A stretch of DNA of 60,689 bases. Source: Microvirga sp. Mcv34 (GTDB taxonomy: Bacteria; Pseudomonadota; Alphaproteobacteria; Rhizobiales; Beijerinckiaceae). Under the pieces are notes generated by a model that worked only from the letters and a program-made list of their open reading frames with translations, had not been told where the DNA came from and made no database searches. The stretch spans positions 1 through 60,689 of the forward strand of contig NZ_JALJRK010000011.1 in assembly GCF_024519725.1 (NCBI RefSeq). The letters are read 5' to 3'. Positions 1 to 14,140 of the stretch are shown here, piece after piece (the stretch's first letter is position 1; every line of letters begins with the position of its first letter). Position numbers and translations under genes: made by a program.

Positions 1-154
1 CCCGCCACCGCAACCTCATCTTTACCAGACAAGGCGCCACTCAAGTTACAAGGATGAGGACTTAGGTGTTGGCGATCGGCTACACGGCCGTACTAGGACT
101 CGAACCCTCTTTGCGCTAGCGTGAGCCCTCTGCAACAGGATTGCCGGGGGGCTC

Positions 155-1138
155 ATGCCGCTGAGTGGTTTCGATATCTTCGTCGTCGTTCTGGTGCTCG
201 TCGTCGTGGTGACGATCGCCATGGGCATCCGGACGGTTCCGCAGGGTTATGCCTATACGGTCGAGCGGTTCGGGCGCTATTCCCGCACGCTCACGCCGGG
301 TCTCGGCCTGATCGTGCCCTATATCGATCAGATCGGGAAAAAGGTGAACGTCATGGAGCAGGTGCTCGACGTTCCGAGCCAGGAAGCCTTCACCCGGGAC
401 AATGCGGGGGTCACCATCGATGCGGTGGCCTTCTTCCAGGTGCTCGATGCGTCCCGCGCCTCCTATGAGGTATCCAACCTGCATCAGGCCCTGCTGGTCC
501 TGACCATGACCAATATCCGCACGGTCGTGGGCTCCATGGATCTCGACCAGCTCCTCTCCCATCGCGATGAGATCAACGAGAAGCTCCTGCGCGTCGTCGA
601 TGCGGCGGCCTCGCCTTGGGGCGCCAAGGTCACCCGCGTCGAGATCAAGGACATCGTCCCGCCGCAGGATCTCGCCGGCGCCATGGCGCGGCAGATGAAG
701 GCCGAGCGCGAGAAGCGCGCCGCCATTCTCGAAGCGGAAGGAATGCGCCAGTCCGAGATCCTGCGTGCCGAAGGCCAGAAACAGTCGCAGATCCTTGCAG
801 CCGAAGGCCGCAAGGAAGCGGCGTTCCGGGACGCGGAGGGCCGCGAACGGCAGGCGGAAGCCGAAGCCAAGGCGACCGGCATGGTCAGCGATGCCATCGC
901 GCGGGGTGACCTCGCGGCCGCCAACTTCATCGTGGCGGAGAAATACATCGATGCGATCCGGGCGCTCGCCTCGGCGCCGAACCAGAAGGTGGTGATCGTC
1001 CCCATCGAGGCGGCCGGACTGGCCGGGACCCTGGGCGGCATCGCGGAACTGACCCGATCCGTGTTCGGCGAGGGTGGGGCGAGCGCCAGGCCCGCCCGCA
1101 GCGTTCCCACGGTTTCTGGCGGAGCCGAACGCCCATGA
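155..1138 (+). CDS. SPFH/band-7 membrane protein (QmcA/stomatin-like)
   Basis: This 327-residue protein has one N-terminal membrane segment (about residues 7-24), an SPFH/band-7 domain (about 25-185) and a long Glu/Ala-rich helical region (about 185-245) in which the word AEG recurs, as in prohibitin-like coiled coils. The C-terminal stretch around IEAAGLAGTLGGI matches the end of QmcA/stomatin proteins. Such proteins form membrane microdomain scaffolds and modulate membrane proteases. The ATG follows a run of five G residues. Its stop overlaps the start of the nfeD gene by four bases (ATGA), so the two are translationally coupled, which is the classic SPFH-NfeD pairing. The family is certain; the client proteins are unknown. 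Confidence 0.95.
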   Translation: MPLSGFDIFVVVLVLVVVVTIAMGIRTVPQGYAYTVERFGRYSRTLTPGLGLIVPYIDQIGKKVNVMEQVLDVPSQEAFTRDNAGVTIDAVAFFQVLDASRASYEVSNLHQALLVLTMTNIRTVVGSMDLDQLLSHRDEINEKLLRVVDAAASPWGAKVTRVEIKDIVPPQDLAGAMARQMKAEREKRAAILEAEGMRQSEILRAEGQKQSQILAAEGRKEAAFRDAEGRERQAEAEAKATGMVSDAIARGDLAAANFIVAEKYIDAIRALASAPNQKVVIVPIEAAGLAGTLGGIAELTRSVFGEGGASARPARSVPTVSGGAERP

Positions 1139-1584
1139 TCGCCGACGCGTTCATCGGGCTGGGCGCATGGGCCTGGATCATCCTCGGCGTCGTCCTGATC
1201 GGCATCGAGCTTCTCGCGCCGGGTTCGTTCTTCCTCTGGCTCGGCCTCGCGGCCATCGCGACCGGAATGCTCGATGCTCTCCTCGGCCTGTCCTGGCAGG
1301 CCGCAGGGCTCCTCTTCGCGCTCCTGTCGGTCGGGACGGTGATCCTGGGTCGCTACGTCACCCGCTCGAAGAAGCAGCCCGAAGCGGAGGCGGCGCCGCT
1401 CAACCAGCGTGGTCAAGCCCTGGTCGGACGGGTCTTCACCCTCGAAACGCCGATCAAGGACGGGGAGGGGCGCATCCGGGTCGACGACAGTTCCTGGCGG
1501 GTGACCGGCGCCGACCGCTTCGCGGGTGCCAAGGTGCGCGTGGTCCGGATCGAGGGATCGACGCTCGTGGTCGATGATCCTTGA
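1135..1584 (+). CDS. NfeD family membrane protein
   Basis: This 149-residue protein has hydrophobic N-terminal helices (about residues 10-30 and 36-76) followed by a soluble C-terminal beta-rich domain (about 85-149), which in NfeD proteins is an OB fold. It overlaps the preceding SPFH gene by four bases. The short form without a ClpP-like protease domain is the usual partner of QmcA-type SPFH proteins. The pair probably acts together in membrane-protein quality control; this role is inferred from the family. Confidence 0.92.
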   Translation: MIADAFIGLGAWAWIILGVVLIGIELLAPGSFFLWLGLAAIATGMLDALLGLSWQAAGLLFALLSVGTVILGRYVTRSKKQPEAEAAPLNQRGQALVGRVFTLETPIKDGEGRIRVDDSSWRVTGADRFAGAKVRVVRIEGSTLVVDDP

Positions 1585-1712
1585 GCCCGGCTAGCGTAGG
1601 AAGAAAAGCTTGCGGGTACATTGGTAAACTATATAACATTTAATGAGATGTGGTCGTCGCTGGTTTGTGACGCAGAGGAAAAACATCCACGACCTCAATG
1701 GGATAAAGAACT

Positions 1713-2294
1713 ATGAGCCTTATCATAAATAGTCCGCGCTTCACTAACCAAGGTACGATCTCTGGTGGATTGACCATGGGCGACGGTGACAACTACCTCG
1801 ATACAAGGAAGGGCTACATCTCCGGCAAAATCCATATGCTCGGGGGGAACGACACCGTTCGCGGGGGCAAACGGCCCGAATACATCGATGGCGGTGATGG
1901 AAACGACACTCTCTGGGGCGGGGCGGGCAACGATACCTTGATCGGTGGTGCCGGCGTCAACACCCTGACTGGAGGGGATGGCAAGGACAGCTTCGTCTTC
2001 GCAGCCGCGCCTGTTGCAGAAAACAGGAATATCATTCGGGACTTCAACTCGAAGGACGACACGCTCAAGTTCAAGCAGATGTTCTTCACCGGTATTGGCG
2101 GCAAGGGAAAGCTGGCCAGCGATGCTCTTCACTTCGGGACGCAGGCCGCAGATGCGGAAGATCGCATCATCTATCATAAGGCGACCGGGAATCTGTACTA
2201 CGATCCCGATGGTACGGGTCCCGAGGCGCAGATCCTGATCGCCACGTTGAGCAACAAGGCGAAACTTGTTCTCAGCGATTTCGTGATCGTCTGA
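1713..2294 (+). CDS. Orphan RTX calcium-binding repeat protein
   Basis: This 193-residue protein carries glycine-rich nonapeptide repeats of the GGxGxDxLx type at about residues 43-90 (for example GGDGNDTLWGGAGNDTLIGG), which form a calcium-binding parallel beta-roll in RTX proteins. The remaining 100 residues resemble the C-terminal secretion region of serralysin-like proteins (FVF, then IIRDFNSKDDTLKF, then YYDPDGTG). There is no N-terminal signal peptide, as expected for type I secretion, but no type I secretion genes lie in the window. The 128 bases upstream are AT-rich relative to the neighbours and the ribosome binding site is weak. No catalytic domain is visible, so its function is unknown. 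Confidence 0.85.
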   Translation: MSLIINSPRFTNQGTISGGLTMGDGDNYLDTRKGYISGKIHMLGGNDTVRGGKRPEYIDGGDGNDTLWGGAGNDTLIGGAGVNTLTGGDGKDSFVFAAAPVAENRNIIRDFNSKDDTLKFKQMFFTGIGGKGKLASDALHFGTQAADAEDRIIYHKATGNLYYDPDGTGPEAQILIATLSNKAKLVLSDFVIV

Positions 2295-2434
2295 CACATG
2301 CCGGGAAAGGGCTGGCTCCTGACCCTTCCCATAATGTTCGGGCCTGGAGCCGGATACGGCGACGTGAATCCCGTTCGCTGTTCAAGACGCGGCGCAGCGG
2401 CGAAGAGAACCGATCCCGGCACACGAAAACGGCT

Positions 2435-3430
2435 CTAAGCCGCTCCGGCCCGCAGCAGGTCGAGGTAATGCACAAGTCCGATGGGGCGGCTGTTCTCGAT
2501 CACGATCAGGGCGGTGATCCGGGAGGCCTCCTCCATCTCCAGCGCCGTCGCCAGGAGGGCGTCGGGCGCGATGGTTCGGGGCGTCCGGGTCATGATGGCC
2601 GTGACCGGCAGGGTCATGAGATCGGGTTTGAGATTACGGCGCAGGTCTCCGTCGGTGACGATGCCCGCGAGCGTGCCGTCGCCGTTCACCACGATCACGG
2701 CCCCAAAACCCTTGCGGCCGATCTCGGCGATGGCTTCGTCCATGCGGGCCTCGACACCGACCACGGGCAGACGCTCGTCCTTGTGCATGATGTCGCGCAC
2801 GAGCTTGAGGCGCGCGCCGAGCTTGCCGCCCGGATGGAAGACCTTGAAATGCTCCGCCGTGAAGCCGCGCCTTTCCAGGAGGGCGACCGCCAAGGCGTCG
2901 CCCAGGGCGAGCTGGATCGTGGTCGAGGTGGTCGGCGCCAGCCCGTTGGGGCAGGCTTCCTTGGCTTTCGGCAGGGTCAGGCAGATGTCGGCGGCGCGGC
3001 CGAGGGTCGATTCCGCATTCGACGTCAGGGCGATCAGCGGCACCCGGAAGCGCCGGGAATAGCCGATGATGTCGGCGAGTTCCGCGGTCTCGCCCGACCA
3101 GGACAGGGCGATGATCACGTCGTCCGTCTGGATCATGCCCAGATCACCGTGGCTCGCCTCCGCCGGATGGACGTAATGGGCCGGGGTGCCGGTCGACGCG
3201 AAGGTGGCGGTGATTTTGCGGCCCACATGGCCGGACTTGCCCATGCCGGTGACGATGACCCGGCCCTTGGCCGCGGCCAGGGTTTCGACCGCAGCCGTGA
3301 AATGCGGGCCAAGGCCGTTGCCGATGGCGTCCATCAGGATCGTCAGGCCGTCCCGCTCGGTTTCGAGCGTGCGCAGGGCCGACGCGATGGCGGGATCGGG
3401 CGAGAGGGAAGCTGGCTTTGCAAGCGTCAT
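2435..3430 (-). CDS. kdsD: Arabinose-5-phosphate isomerase, KpsF/GutQ family
   Basis: This 331-residue protein has an N-terminal SIS sugar-isomerase domain (about residues 40-180, with GMGKSGHVGRK at 62-72 and SWSGET near 110) and two C-terminal CBS domains (about 210-325). That architecture is diagnostic of KdsD/KpsF enzymes, which convert ribulose-5-phosphate to arabinose-5-phosphate, the first committed step to KDO for lipopolysaccharide. Length is normal for the family. It lies upstream of nothing obviously co-transcribed, but galU follows on the same strand 61 bases before its start, so a shared envelope-sugar theme is plausible. Confidence 0.95.
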   Translation of the reverse strand: MTLAKPASLSPDPAIASALRTLETERDGLTILMDAIGNGLGPHFTAAVETLAAAKGRVIVTGMGKSGHVGRKITATFASTGTPAHYVHPAEASHGDLGMIQTDDVIIALSWSGETAELADIIGYSRRFRVPLIALTSNAESTLGRAADICLTLPKAKEACPNGLAPTTSTTIQLALGDALAVALLERRGFTAEHFKVFHPGGKLGARLKLVRDIMHKDERLPVVGVEARMDEAIAEIGRKGFGAVIVVNGDGTLAGIVTDGDLRRNLKPDLMTLPVTAIMTRTPRTIAPDALLATALEMEEASRITALIVIENSRPIGLVHYLDLLRAGAA

Positions 3431-3491
3431 GGCCGCCCTCTAGCACAGAGGAGCGGCCATGCGGAACCCTTCGCGGAGCCCTCGCGCCCGG

Positions 3492-4370
3492 TTACTTCTG
3501 CCGCAGCAGGGCTTCGAGTTCCCGGCGGAAATCGGCGGAAAGCTCCTCGCGCTCGAGCGCATAGGCCACATTGGCCATGAGGAAGCCGATCTTGGAGCCC
3601 GTATCGTAGGTCTTGCCCTCGTACTTCATGCCGAAGAATTGCTGCTGCTTCATCAGGCGGATCATGGAATCGGTGAGCTGGATCTCATTGCCGGCGCCGC
3701 GCTCCTGGGTGGAGAGCAGGTCGAAGATCTCGGGCTGCAGGATATAGCGGCCGGAGATGATGTAGTTCGAGGGCGCCGTGCCCTTCGGGGGCTTCTCCAC
3801 CATGCCGGTGATTTCGAAGGTCTGGCCGAATTCCTGGCCGACCGACACGATGCCGTATTGATGGGTCTGGTCCTCCGGCACCTCCTCGACGGCGATGATG
3901 TTGCCGCCGTGCTTGTCGTAGGCGGCGATCATCTGCTCCATCGAGCCGCGGCTGAGCATGTCGGGCAGGATCACGGCGAAGGGCTCGTCGCCCACGAGCT
4001 CGCGGGCGCACCAGACCGCGTGGCCGAGCCCGAGCGGCTCCTGCTGGCGGGTGAAGCTCGTCTGGCCGGCCTGGGGCTGGTCCTTGGCGAGGATTTCCAG
4101 CTCCTTGGTCTTGTTGCGGCCCTCAAGGGTGCGGTTCAGCTCGTAGGCGATGTCGAAATGGTCCTCGATCACGGCCTTGTTACGGCCGGTGACGAAGATG
4201 AAATGCTCGATGCCGGCGGCGCGCGCCTCATCCACCACATGCTGAACGACCGGGCGGTCGACGACGCAGAGCATTTCCTTGGGCACGGCCTTGGTGGCAG
4301 GCAGGAACCGGGTGCCGAGACCGGCGACGGGAAGAACTGCTTTGCGAATTCGCTTCATTGAATGAGCCAT
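3492..4370 (-). CDS. galU: UTP-glucose-1-phosphate uridylyltransferase
   Basis: This 292-residue protein is of GalU family length. It begins with the nucleotidyltransferase signature VLPVAGLGTRFLPATKAVPKEML at about residues 12-34 and has GLGHAVWCAR near residue 104 and ILPDMLSRG near 125. It makes UDP-glucose from UTP and glucose-1-phosphate for exopolysaccharide, lipopolysaccharide and glucan synthesis in the cytoplasm. It lies just upstream of kdsD on the same strand, separated by 61 bases, and could be co-transcribed with it. Confidence 0.96.
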   Translation of the reverse strand: MAHSMKRIRKAVLPVAGLGTRFLPATKAVPKEMLCVVDRPVVQHVVDEARAAGIEHFIFVTGRNKAVIEDHFDIAYELNRTLEGRNKTKELEILAKDQPQAGQTSFTRQQEPLGLGHAVWCARELVGDEPFAVILPDMLSRGSMEQMIAAYDKHGGNIIAVEEVPEDQTHQYGIVSVGQEFGQTFEITGMVEKPPKGTAPSNYIISGRYILQPEIFDLLSTQERGAGNEIQLTDSMIRLMKQQQFFGMKYEGKTYDTGSKIGFLMANVAYALEREELSADFRRELEALLRQK

Positions 4371-4694
4371 GATTGAGCATCAAGAGGGAAGGGTAATCTA
4401 AGTCAGGACAGGGAAAAGGGAACCGATAACTGTTAAGCTTCGGCGCCTCTTAACGCGGTAGCGGCTCCTATGTTCCATCCTTATGGACCTCATTGCGGCT
4501 CCCGACCTGAATTGGAGCTGAAGCCTTATGGTTAAGCTGCCAATCATGACGGTTTTGCGGAGGTGGATCGGCCGGACGATCAGGGCGAGGGTACATAAGG
4601 ACGCACTCCCGGCTCGGGGAGCTATCAACCGGCTGTTAACCTGCTTAGTGTCGCATGGCGGGGCAGATCTGTCCCGTTTCCGTGAGCGACTCCC
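4371..4694. promoter_or_regulatory. Divergent intergenic region galU / lytic transglycosylase
   Basis: This 324-base stretch separates two divergent genes and must hold both promoters. It contains four isolated TTAA words (near 4433, 4450, 4531 and 4633), but none is spaced seven bases from another as in a full CtrA site. I see no RNA gene or convincing small ORF. Confidence 0.4.
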
Positions 4695-5921
4695 ATGCGC
4701 CAGCCGCTTTCCGCCGTGCGCCGCCTGTCCGGCGCATTCCTTCTCGGTCTGAGCCTCGCCGCAGGCGCAGGCGGCGGCGTTTCGCCCGTGCAGGCGCAGG
4801 AGACATCTCCAGCCGGGTTCCAACGCTTCGTGCAGAGCCTGTGGCCCGCCGCCAAGGCGCGGGGGGTGTCGCGCGCGACCTTCGAGGAGGCGTTCCGGGG
4901 TGTCGAGCCCGACGCCAAGATCATCGCGCTTACGAAAAAGCAGTCCGAATTCGTCCGCCCGATCTGGGACTACATCAACGGAGCCATCTCGGCTCAGCGC
5001 CTGAAGCGCGGCCAGGAGATGGCCGCCGAATGGTCGAAGACACTCGCCGCCGTCGAGCGGACCTATGGGGTCCCGCGCTCCGTGGTGCTGGGCGTCTGGG
5101 GCATGGAGACCAATTTCGGCAGCTTCACCGGATCGATCTACACGGTCCGGGCGCTGGCGACCCTGGCCTATACGGGGTATCGGGGCGAGTTCTTCCGCGA
5201 GGAGCTGCTCACCGCGCTCGAGATCCTGGAGGGCGAGCATATCGACCGCTCGAAGATGCTGGGATCCTGGGCCGGGGCCATGGGCCAGACCCAGTTCATG
5301 CCCTCGAGCTTCATGAAATACGCCGTCGACGGCAACCGGGACGGGATCCGGGACATCTGGTCCTCCGTCCCCGACGCCCTGGCGTCCACCGCCAATTACC
5401 TGCGCCAGCACGGCTGGGACCCGGGCCTGCCCTGGGGCTTCGAGGTGGCGCTGCCGCGCGGCTTCGACTACCGGCATCTCAGGCAGGACTTCGCCGGCTG
5501 GCAGACGGTAGGTGTGCGGCGTGCGGACGGAAAGGCGATGCCCCGCGCCGGCGAGGCCACCCTGTTCCTGCCGGGCGGAGCCAATGGGCCGGCCTTCCTG
5601 GTGACCCGCAACTACGATGTGATCAAGGCCTACAACTCCTCCGATGCCTACGCCATGGGCGTCGCCCATCTCGGCGACCGTCTCCTGGGCGGCCTGCCGA
5701 TCCAGGGTGCCTGGCCCAAGGACCAGCCCATGCTGAGCAAGGATCACAGCCAGGAACTGCAGGAGCGTCTCGCCCGCCTCGGACTCTATGAAGGCGATAT
5801 GGACGGCAAGCTCGGATCCAAGACCCGGGAAGCCGTGCGGAACTTCCAGCTGCGCCGTGGCTTGATCCCGGATGGATATGCCGATTATGCGGTCCTGCGC
5901 GAACTGCGCACGACCCGCTGA
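4695..5921 (+). CDS. Lytic murein transglycosylase (MltB type) with PG-binding domain
   Basis: The 408-residue product starts with a signal peptide that ends near VQAQE (residue 36). It continues with an SLT_2/MltB-type domain (about 40-330) and a C-terminal peptidoglycan-binding type 1 domain (about 345-405). The probable catalytic Glu138 is in VWGMETNFG, and GAMGQTQFMPSSF near residue 196 is a second family signature. The enzyme cleaves the MurNAc-GlcNAc bond in the periplasm with formation of 1,6-anhydroMurNAc. It is followed after 57 bases by the DUF459 gene on the same strand, so the two may share a transcript. Confidence 0.93.
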   Translation: MRQPLSAVRRLSGAFLLGLSLAAGAGGGVSPVQAQETSPAGFQRFVQSLWPAAKARGVSRATFEEAFRGVEPDAKIIALTKKQSEFVRPIWDYINGAISAQRLKRGQEMAAEWSKTLAAVERTYGVPRSVVLGVWGMETNFGSFTGSIYTVRALATLAYTGYRGEFFREELLTALEILEGEHIDRSKMLGSWAGAMGQTQFMPSSFMKYAVDGNRDGIRDIWSSVPDALASTANYLRQHGWDPGLPWGFEVALPRGFDYRHLRQDFAGWQTVGVRRADGKAMPRAGEATLFLPGGANGPAFLVTRNYDVIKAYNSSDAYAMGVAHLGDRLLGGLPIQGAWPKDQPMLSKDHSQELQERLARLGLYEGDMDGKLGSKTREAVRNFQLRRGLIPDGYADYAVLRELRTTR

Positions 5922-5978
5922 CGGAGCTCCCGCAAGGCTCTATACTCAAGGCTGGTCCGGACAGAAGTGGAGCCGCCG

Positions 5979-7229
5979 ATGTCGATAGCGCCGATTCTTC
6001 GCCCTCTGACCCTGACCCTGCTGCTTGCCGTCGGCGCGAGCAGTGCGGCCCTGGCCCAGTCCGGCTATTACCAGCCGCAGGCCCAGCGCGATCTCAGGGC
6101 TTATCCGCCCGGCTACTATCCCGGAAAGCTCGTCCAGCCCGCCCAGCCGCAACAGCAGCAAGGCTTCAGCCTCCGGCGCTTCTTCGGAGTGCCGGACGAG
6201 CCGCCGCCGCCGGCCCGCACACCCGTGGCGCGCCCCCGCAAGGCCGCTCCGCCCGCGGCGGCCGTGGCCAAGCAGGAGAAGCCGAAGGTCGATCCGAGCA
6301 CCTTCGTGGTGGTGTTCGGCGATGCCCTAGCCGGCTATGCCCGCCAGGGGCTTGAGGCGCATCTCGCCGACAACCAGGACGTGGCGGTGGTGCCGAAGGT
6401 CCGGGATGCGGGCCTGGTGCGCGCCGACCCGGCTGATTGGCCCAACTTCATCAAGTCGACCCTCGACGAGGGCCAGAAAACGAGTGTGGCCGTGGTGATG
6501 CTGGGGACCGGCGACCGGCAGGCGATCAAGGACGGCGATAATTCCGTCGAGCCCCTGTCCGACCGGTGGAAGGAACTCTACCGCCAGCGGGTCGACGGAA
6601 TCGTGAACACGTTCAAGGAGCGTGGGATTCCCCTGGTATGGATCGGCCTGCCGCCCATGAAGAACAGCAAGGCGTCCGAGGATCTCGTCGTCATCAACGA
6701 GATCTACAAGGACAGCGTCCAGCGCGGCGGCGGCACCTATGTGGACATCTGGCCGGGCTTCGTGGACGACGAGAACCGTTACACAGCCGAGGGACCCGAC
6801 GTGGACGGCGAGCCGGCCAAGCTGCGCACCAACGAGGGCGTGTTCTTCACCCGCGCGGGCGCCCGCAAGGTCGCTTTCTTCGCCGATACGGAGATCAAGC
6901 GGATCCTGGGCAAGGGCGGTACGGCCGTGGCAGCTCCTGCCAATCCGGCTGACATCACGCCTGCCGATGGAGCGCCCGCGCCCTCGATCGAGGCGGCGAT
7001 CCCCGCCCCGCCGGATGCAGCCGCACCGGTTACCCTGCCGTCGAAGCCCCTGGTCGGTCCGGTCCTGCCCCTGACCCGTCCGGACGTGACGCCGGGTGGG
7101 ACCCTGGTCTCGGCCCCGCCGAAGCTCACCGGGGACAATGCCTATATGGTGCAGCGCGCCCTGCGGGTGGGAATCGCCCCGGGTTCACGGCCTGGGCGGG
7201 CGGATGATTTCCGGTGGCCGAATAACTGA
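5979..7229 (+). CDS. DUF459 SGNH-fold periplasmic protein, catalytic residues degenerate
   Basis: I chose the ATG at 5979 over the GTG at 5967 because it starts a clean signal peptide ending at ALAQS; the product is 416 residues. A Pro-rich linker leads to a DUF459/SGNH-hydrolase-like domain (about residues 105-315). The three SGNH anchor positions look replaced: the GDS block reads FGDALAGY, the GxND block reads LGTGDRQ, and the final block reads NEGVFFTRAG where DGxH is usual. A Pro/Ala-rich tail follows. I infer a non-hydrolytic or altered periplasmic role, perhaps in envelope glycan biology given the transglycosylase neighbour. Confidence 0.85.
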   Translation: MSIAPILRPLTLTLLLAVGASSAALAQSGYYQPQAQRDLRAYPPGYYPGKLVQPAQPQQQQGFSLRRFFGVPDEPPPPARTPVARPRKAAPPAAAVAKQEKPKVDPSTFVVVFGDALAGYARQGLEAHLADNQDVAVVPKVRDAGLVRADPADWPNFIKSTLDEGQKTSVAVVMLGTGDRQAIKDGDNSVEPLSDRWKELYRQRVDGIVNTFKERGIPLVWIGLPPMKNSKASEDLVVINEIYKDSVQRGGGTYVDIWPGFVDDENRYTAEGPDVDGEPAKLRTNEGVFFTRAGARKVAFFADTEIKRILGKGGTAVAAPANPADITPADGAPAPSIEAAIPAPPDAAAPVTLPSKPLVGPVLPLTRPDVTPGGTLVSAPPKLTGDNAYMVQRALRVGIAPGSRPGRADDFRWPNN

Positions 7230-7280
7230 AGGCAACCAGTCACAAAAAAGCGGCCGCTTCCGTTTTACGAAGTGGATGGA

Positions 7281-8702
7281 TCAGGCCGGCAGGTTGCTCT
7301 CGCCCATCAGGAAGGTGTCGATGGAGCGGGCGGCTTGGCGGCCTTCGCGGATGGCCCAGACCACGAGCGACTGGCCCCGGCGCATGTCGCCGGCCACGAA
7401 GACCTTTTCGCCCGACGTCCGGTAGCTCCTGTCGTCCGCCACCACGTTGCCGCGCCGGTCCATGGCGACACCCGATTCCTCCAGAAGGCCTTCCTTCACC
7501 GAACCGGCGAACCCGATGGCGATGAAGACGAGGTCGGCCTTGAGGATGAACTCGGTGCCGGGGATCGGCTGGCGCTTGTCGTCCACGCGGGCGCATTGCA
7601 CGCCGGTGGCCTGGCCCTTCTTGCCGACGATGCCGAGGGTCGCGGCCTGGAACTCGCGCTCCGCGCCTTCGGCCTGGGACGACGAAGTGCGCATCTTGGT
7701 CGGCCAATAGGGCCACACGGTCAGCTTGTCCTCGCGCTCCGGCGGCTTGGGGCGGATGTCGAGCTGGGTGACGGAAAGAGCGCCCTGGCGGAACGCGGTG
7801 CCGACGCAGTCGGAGGCCGTGTCGCCGCCGCCGATGACGACCACGTGCTTGCCCGCCGCGAGGATCGGCTCCATCGTCACCGCCTCACCGCCCACGCGCT
7901 GGTTCGACTGGGTGAGATAGGGCATCGCGTAATGGACGCCCTTCAGCTCCTGGCCGGGCAGGTTCGGGTTGCGCGGATCCTCCGCGCCGCCGGCGAACAG
8001 CACCGCATCGAACTCGTTGTGAAGCGACGCGAAGCTCTTGTCGACACCGATGTTCACGCCGCAATGGAAGACGACGCCTTCCGCTTCCATCTGCTTCACG
8101 CGACGGTCGATGTGGTACTTCTCCATCTTGAAGTCAGGGATACCGTAGCGCAGCAGGCCGCCGGGCTTCGCCTGGCGCTCGAACACATGCACCTCGTGGC
8201 CGGCGCGGGCGAGCTGCTGGGCCGCCGCCATGCCTGCCGGCCCTGAGCCGATCACGGCGACGCGCTTGCCCGTGGAGAAGCCCGCGGGCTCCGGCTTCAC
8301 GAATCCCATCTCCCAGGCCTTGTCGGCAATGGCCTGCTCGATGGTCTTGATGGTGACCGGCTGGTTCTCGAGGTTGAGCGTGCACGCCTCCTCGCAGGGC
8401 GCAGGACAGATGCGGCCCGTGAATTCAGGGAAGTTGTTGGTGGTGTGGAGGTTGCGCGCCGCCGCCTCCCAGTCGTTCTGCCAGACGAGATCGTTCCAGT
8501 CGGGAATCTGGTTGTGCACCGGACAGCCGGTCGGCCCGTGGCAGAACGGGATGCCGCAATCCATGCAGCGTCCCGCCTGCTTCTTCAGGTCGTTGTCGTC
8601 GAGCGGCAGCGTGAATTCGCGGAAGTGGCGCACGCGTTCTCCGGCGAGCTGATACTTCTGCTCCTGCCGGTCGTATTCGAGAAAGCCTGTGACCTTGCCC
8701 AT
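7281..8702 (-). CDS. gltD: Glutamate synthase small subunit
   Basis: This 473-residue protein is GltD, the NADPH-oxidising beta subunit of glutamate synthase. Residues 46-60 carry the cysteines C46, C49, C54 and C60 that bind an iron-sulfur cluster. An FAD-binding GSGPAG motif lies near 152 and an NADPH-binding GGGDTASDC motif near 292. Electrons pass from NADPH through FAD to GltB. Its start is only two bases past the stop of an unrelated small secreted-protein gene that separates it from gltB, so its ribosome binding site lies inside that gene. Confidence 0.97.
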   Translation of the reverse strand: MGKVTGFLEYDRQEQKYQLAGERVRHFREFTLPLDDNDLKKQAGRCMDCGIPFCHGPTGCPVHNQIPDWNDLVWQNDWEAAARNLHTTNNFPEFTGRICPAPCEEACTLNLENQPVTIKTIEQAIADKAWEMGFVKPEPAGFSTGKRVAVIGSGPAGMAAAQQLARAGHEVHVFERQAKPGGLLRYGIPDFKMEKYHIDRRVKQMEAEGVVFHCGVNIGVDKSFASLHNEFDAVLFAGGAEDPRNPNLPGQELKGVHYAMPYLTQSNQRVGGEAVTMEPILAAGKHVVVIGGGDTASDCVGTAFRQGALSVTQLDIRPKPPEREDKLTVWPYWPTKMRTSSSQAEGAEREFQAATLGIVGKKGQATGVQCARVDDKRQPIPGTEFILKADLVFIAIGFAGSVKEGLLEESGVAMDRRGNVVADDRSYRTSGEKVFVAGDMRRGQSLVVWAIREGRQAARSIDTFLMGESNLPA

Positions 8703-8704
8703 GA

Positions 8705-9145
8705 TTATCTCTGCTTTTCCTGAACAAACTTAATGAGCCGCTCAGAGCTGATGTCTTGCTCTGGAAGGTCACATAAGTTCGTGCTCCATTCATTGTTTTG
8801 AGCCCGGCTCATAACGATTACGGCGATACTTGAAACCGGAAGATCGATTCCGCAATCGCCGCCCTTGCTATCCCTTAGGGTCACGGTTGGCTCAGTCTTG
8901 CCTTTCAGATTCTGAAGAACCTGAATGTTCCAGGCAGGTGCACGGTTGTCTGTGTTCTGTGCTTGCGAAGCTATCCTACCAATAATGATAGCATTTGCAG
9001 GTGGGATATCCTTCAGAGCATCGTCATTGGCAGTTATTAGTTCGCTTGCCTTAGCGAGAGAGTTGGCGGGGCACTTACAGGCCAAAGCACTATCGCTGGC
9101 GACGATTACAGCAACAGCGGCTACAAGAATGCGAAAGGAGTTCAT
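8705..9145 (-). CDS. Small secreted NTR/TIMP-like Cys protein inside the glt operon
   Basis: The 146-residue product has a signal peptide predicted to be cut after Ala22 (SALA), which leaves a mature N-terminus CKCP. Cysteines are C23, C25, C98 and C125. A Cys-x-Cys N-terminus, an IIIGRI strand, a QVLQNLKG strand and GGDCG are the pattern of the netrin/TIMP-like (NTR) fold. That assignment is by pattern only. The gene starts three bases after the gltB stop and ends two bases before the gltD start. A hand count of four lines gives about 49% GC against roughly 65% in the flanks, which suggests insertion into the operon by transfer. Confidence 0.75.
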   Translation of the reverse strand: MNSFRILVAAVAVIVASDSALACKCPANSLAKASELITANDDALKDIPPANAIIIGRIASQAQNTDNRAPAWNIQVLQNLKGKTEPTVTLRDSKGGDCGIDLPVSSIAVIVMSRAQNNEWSTNLCDLPEQDISSERLIKFVQEKQR

Positions 9146-9148
9146 CGC

Positions 9149-13867
<4,719 letters not shown>

Positions 13868-14140
13868 GGCAGATCCTCACATCCGAACAGGTCTTCAGGT
13901 TGTCTCAAGGCGGCTTTCGGGCCTGCCGGATGATTGGATCGTCCGGAATGCCCGCCGCTTCTTCGGGTTTTCGAGGGTTGGGTCCGGCAGGGGAGCCCGC
14001 TCCTCGCGGGCATCCTTTGGGCTTCGTCAGCCCAGAGTCGCCCGTCCCGCCCACGTTTTGCGGGCGGCTTTCGTGGTATCTCGTTTCGTTCGCGTCAGGC
14101 GAAGCATCAAGAAAACCCCAGGGCGAAGGTGAGGCGCGCA

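Noticed and set aside
1..125. Possible tRNA or tRNA-like T-loop on the minus strand (TTCGAGTCC)
   Set aside because: The adjoining stem has mismatches, there is no acceptor stem pairing and no anticodon arm, so no RNA gene is supported.
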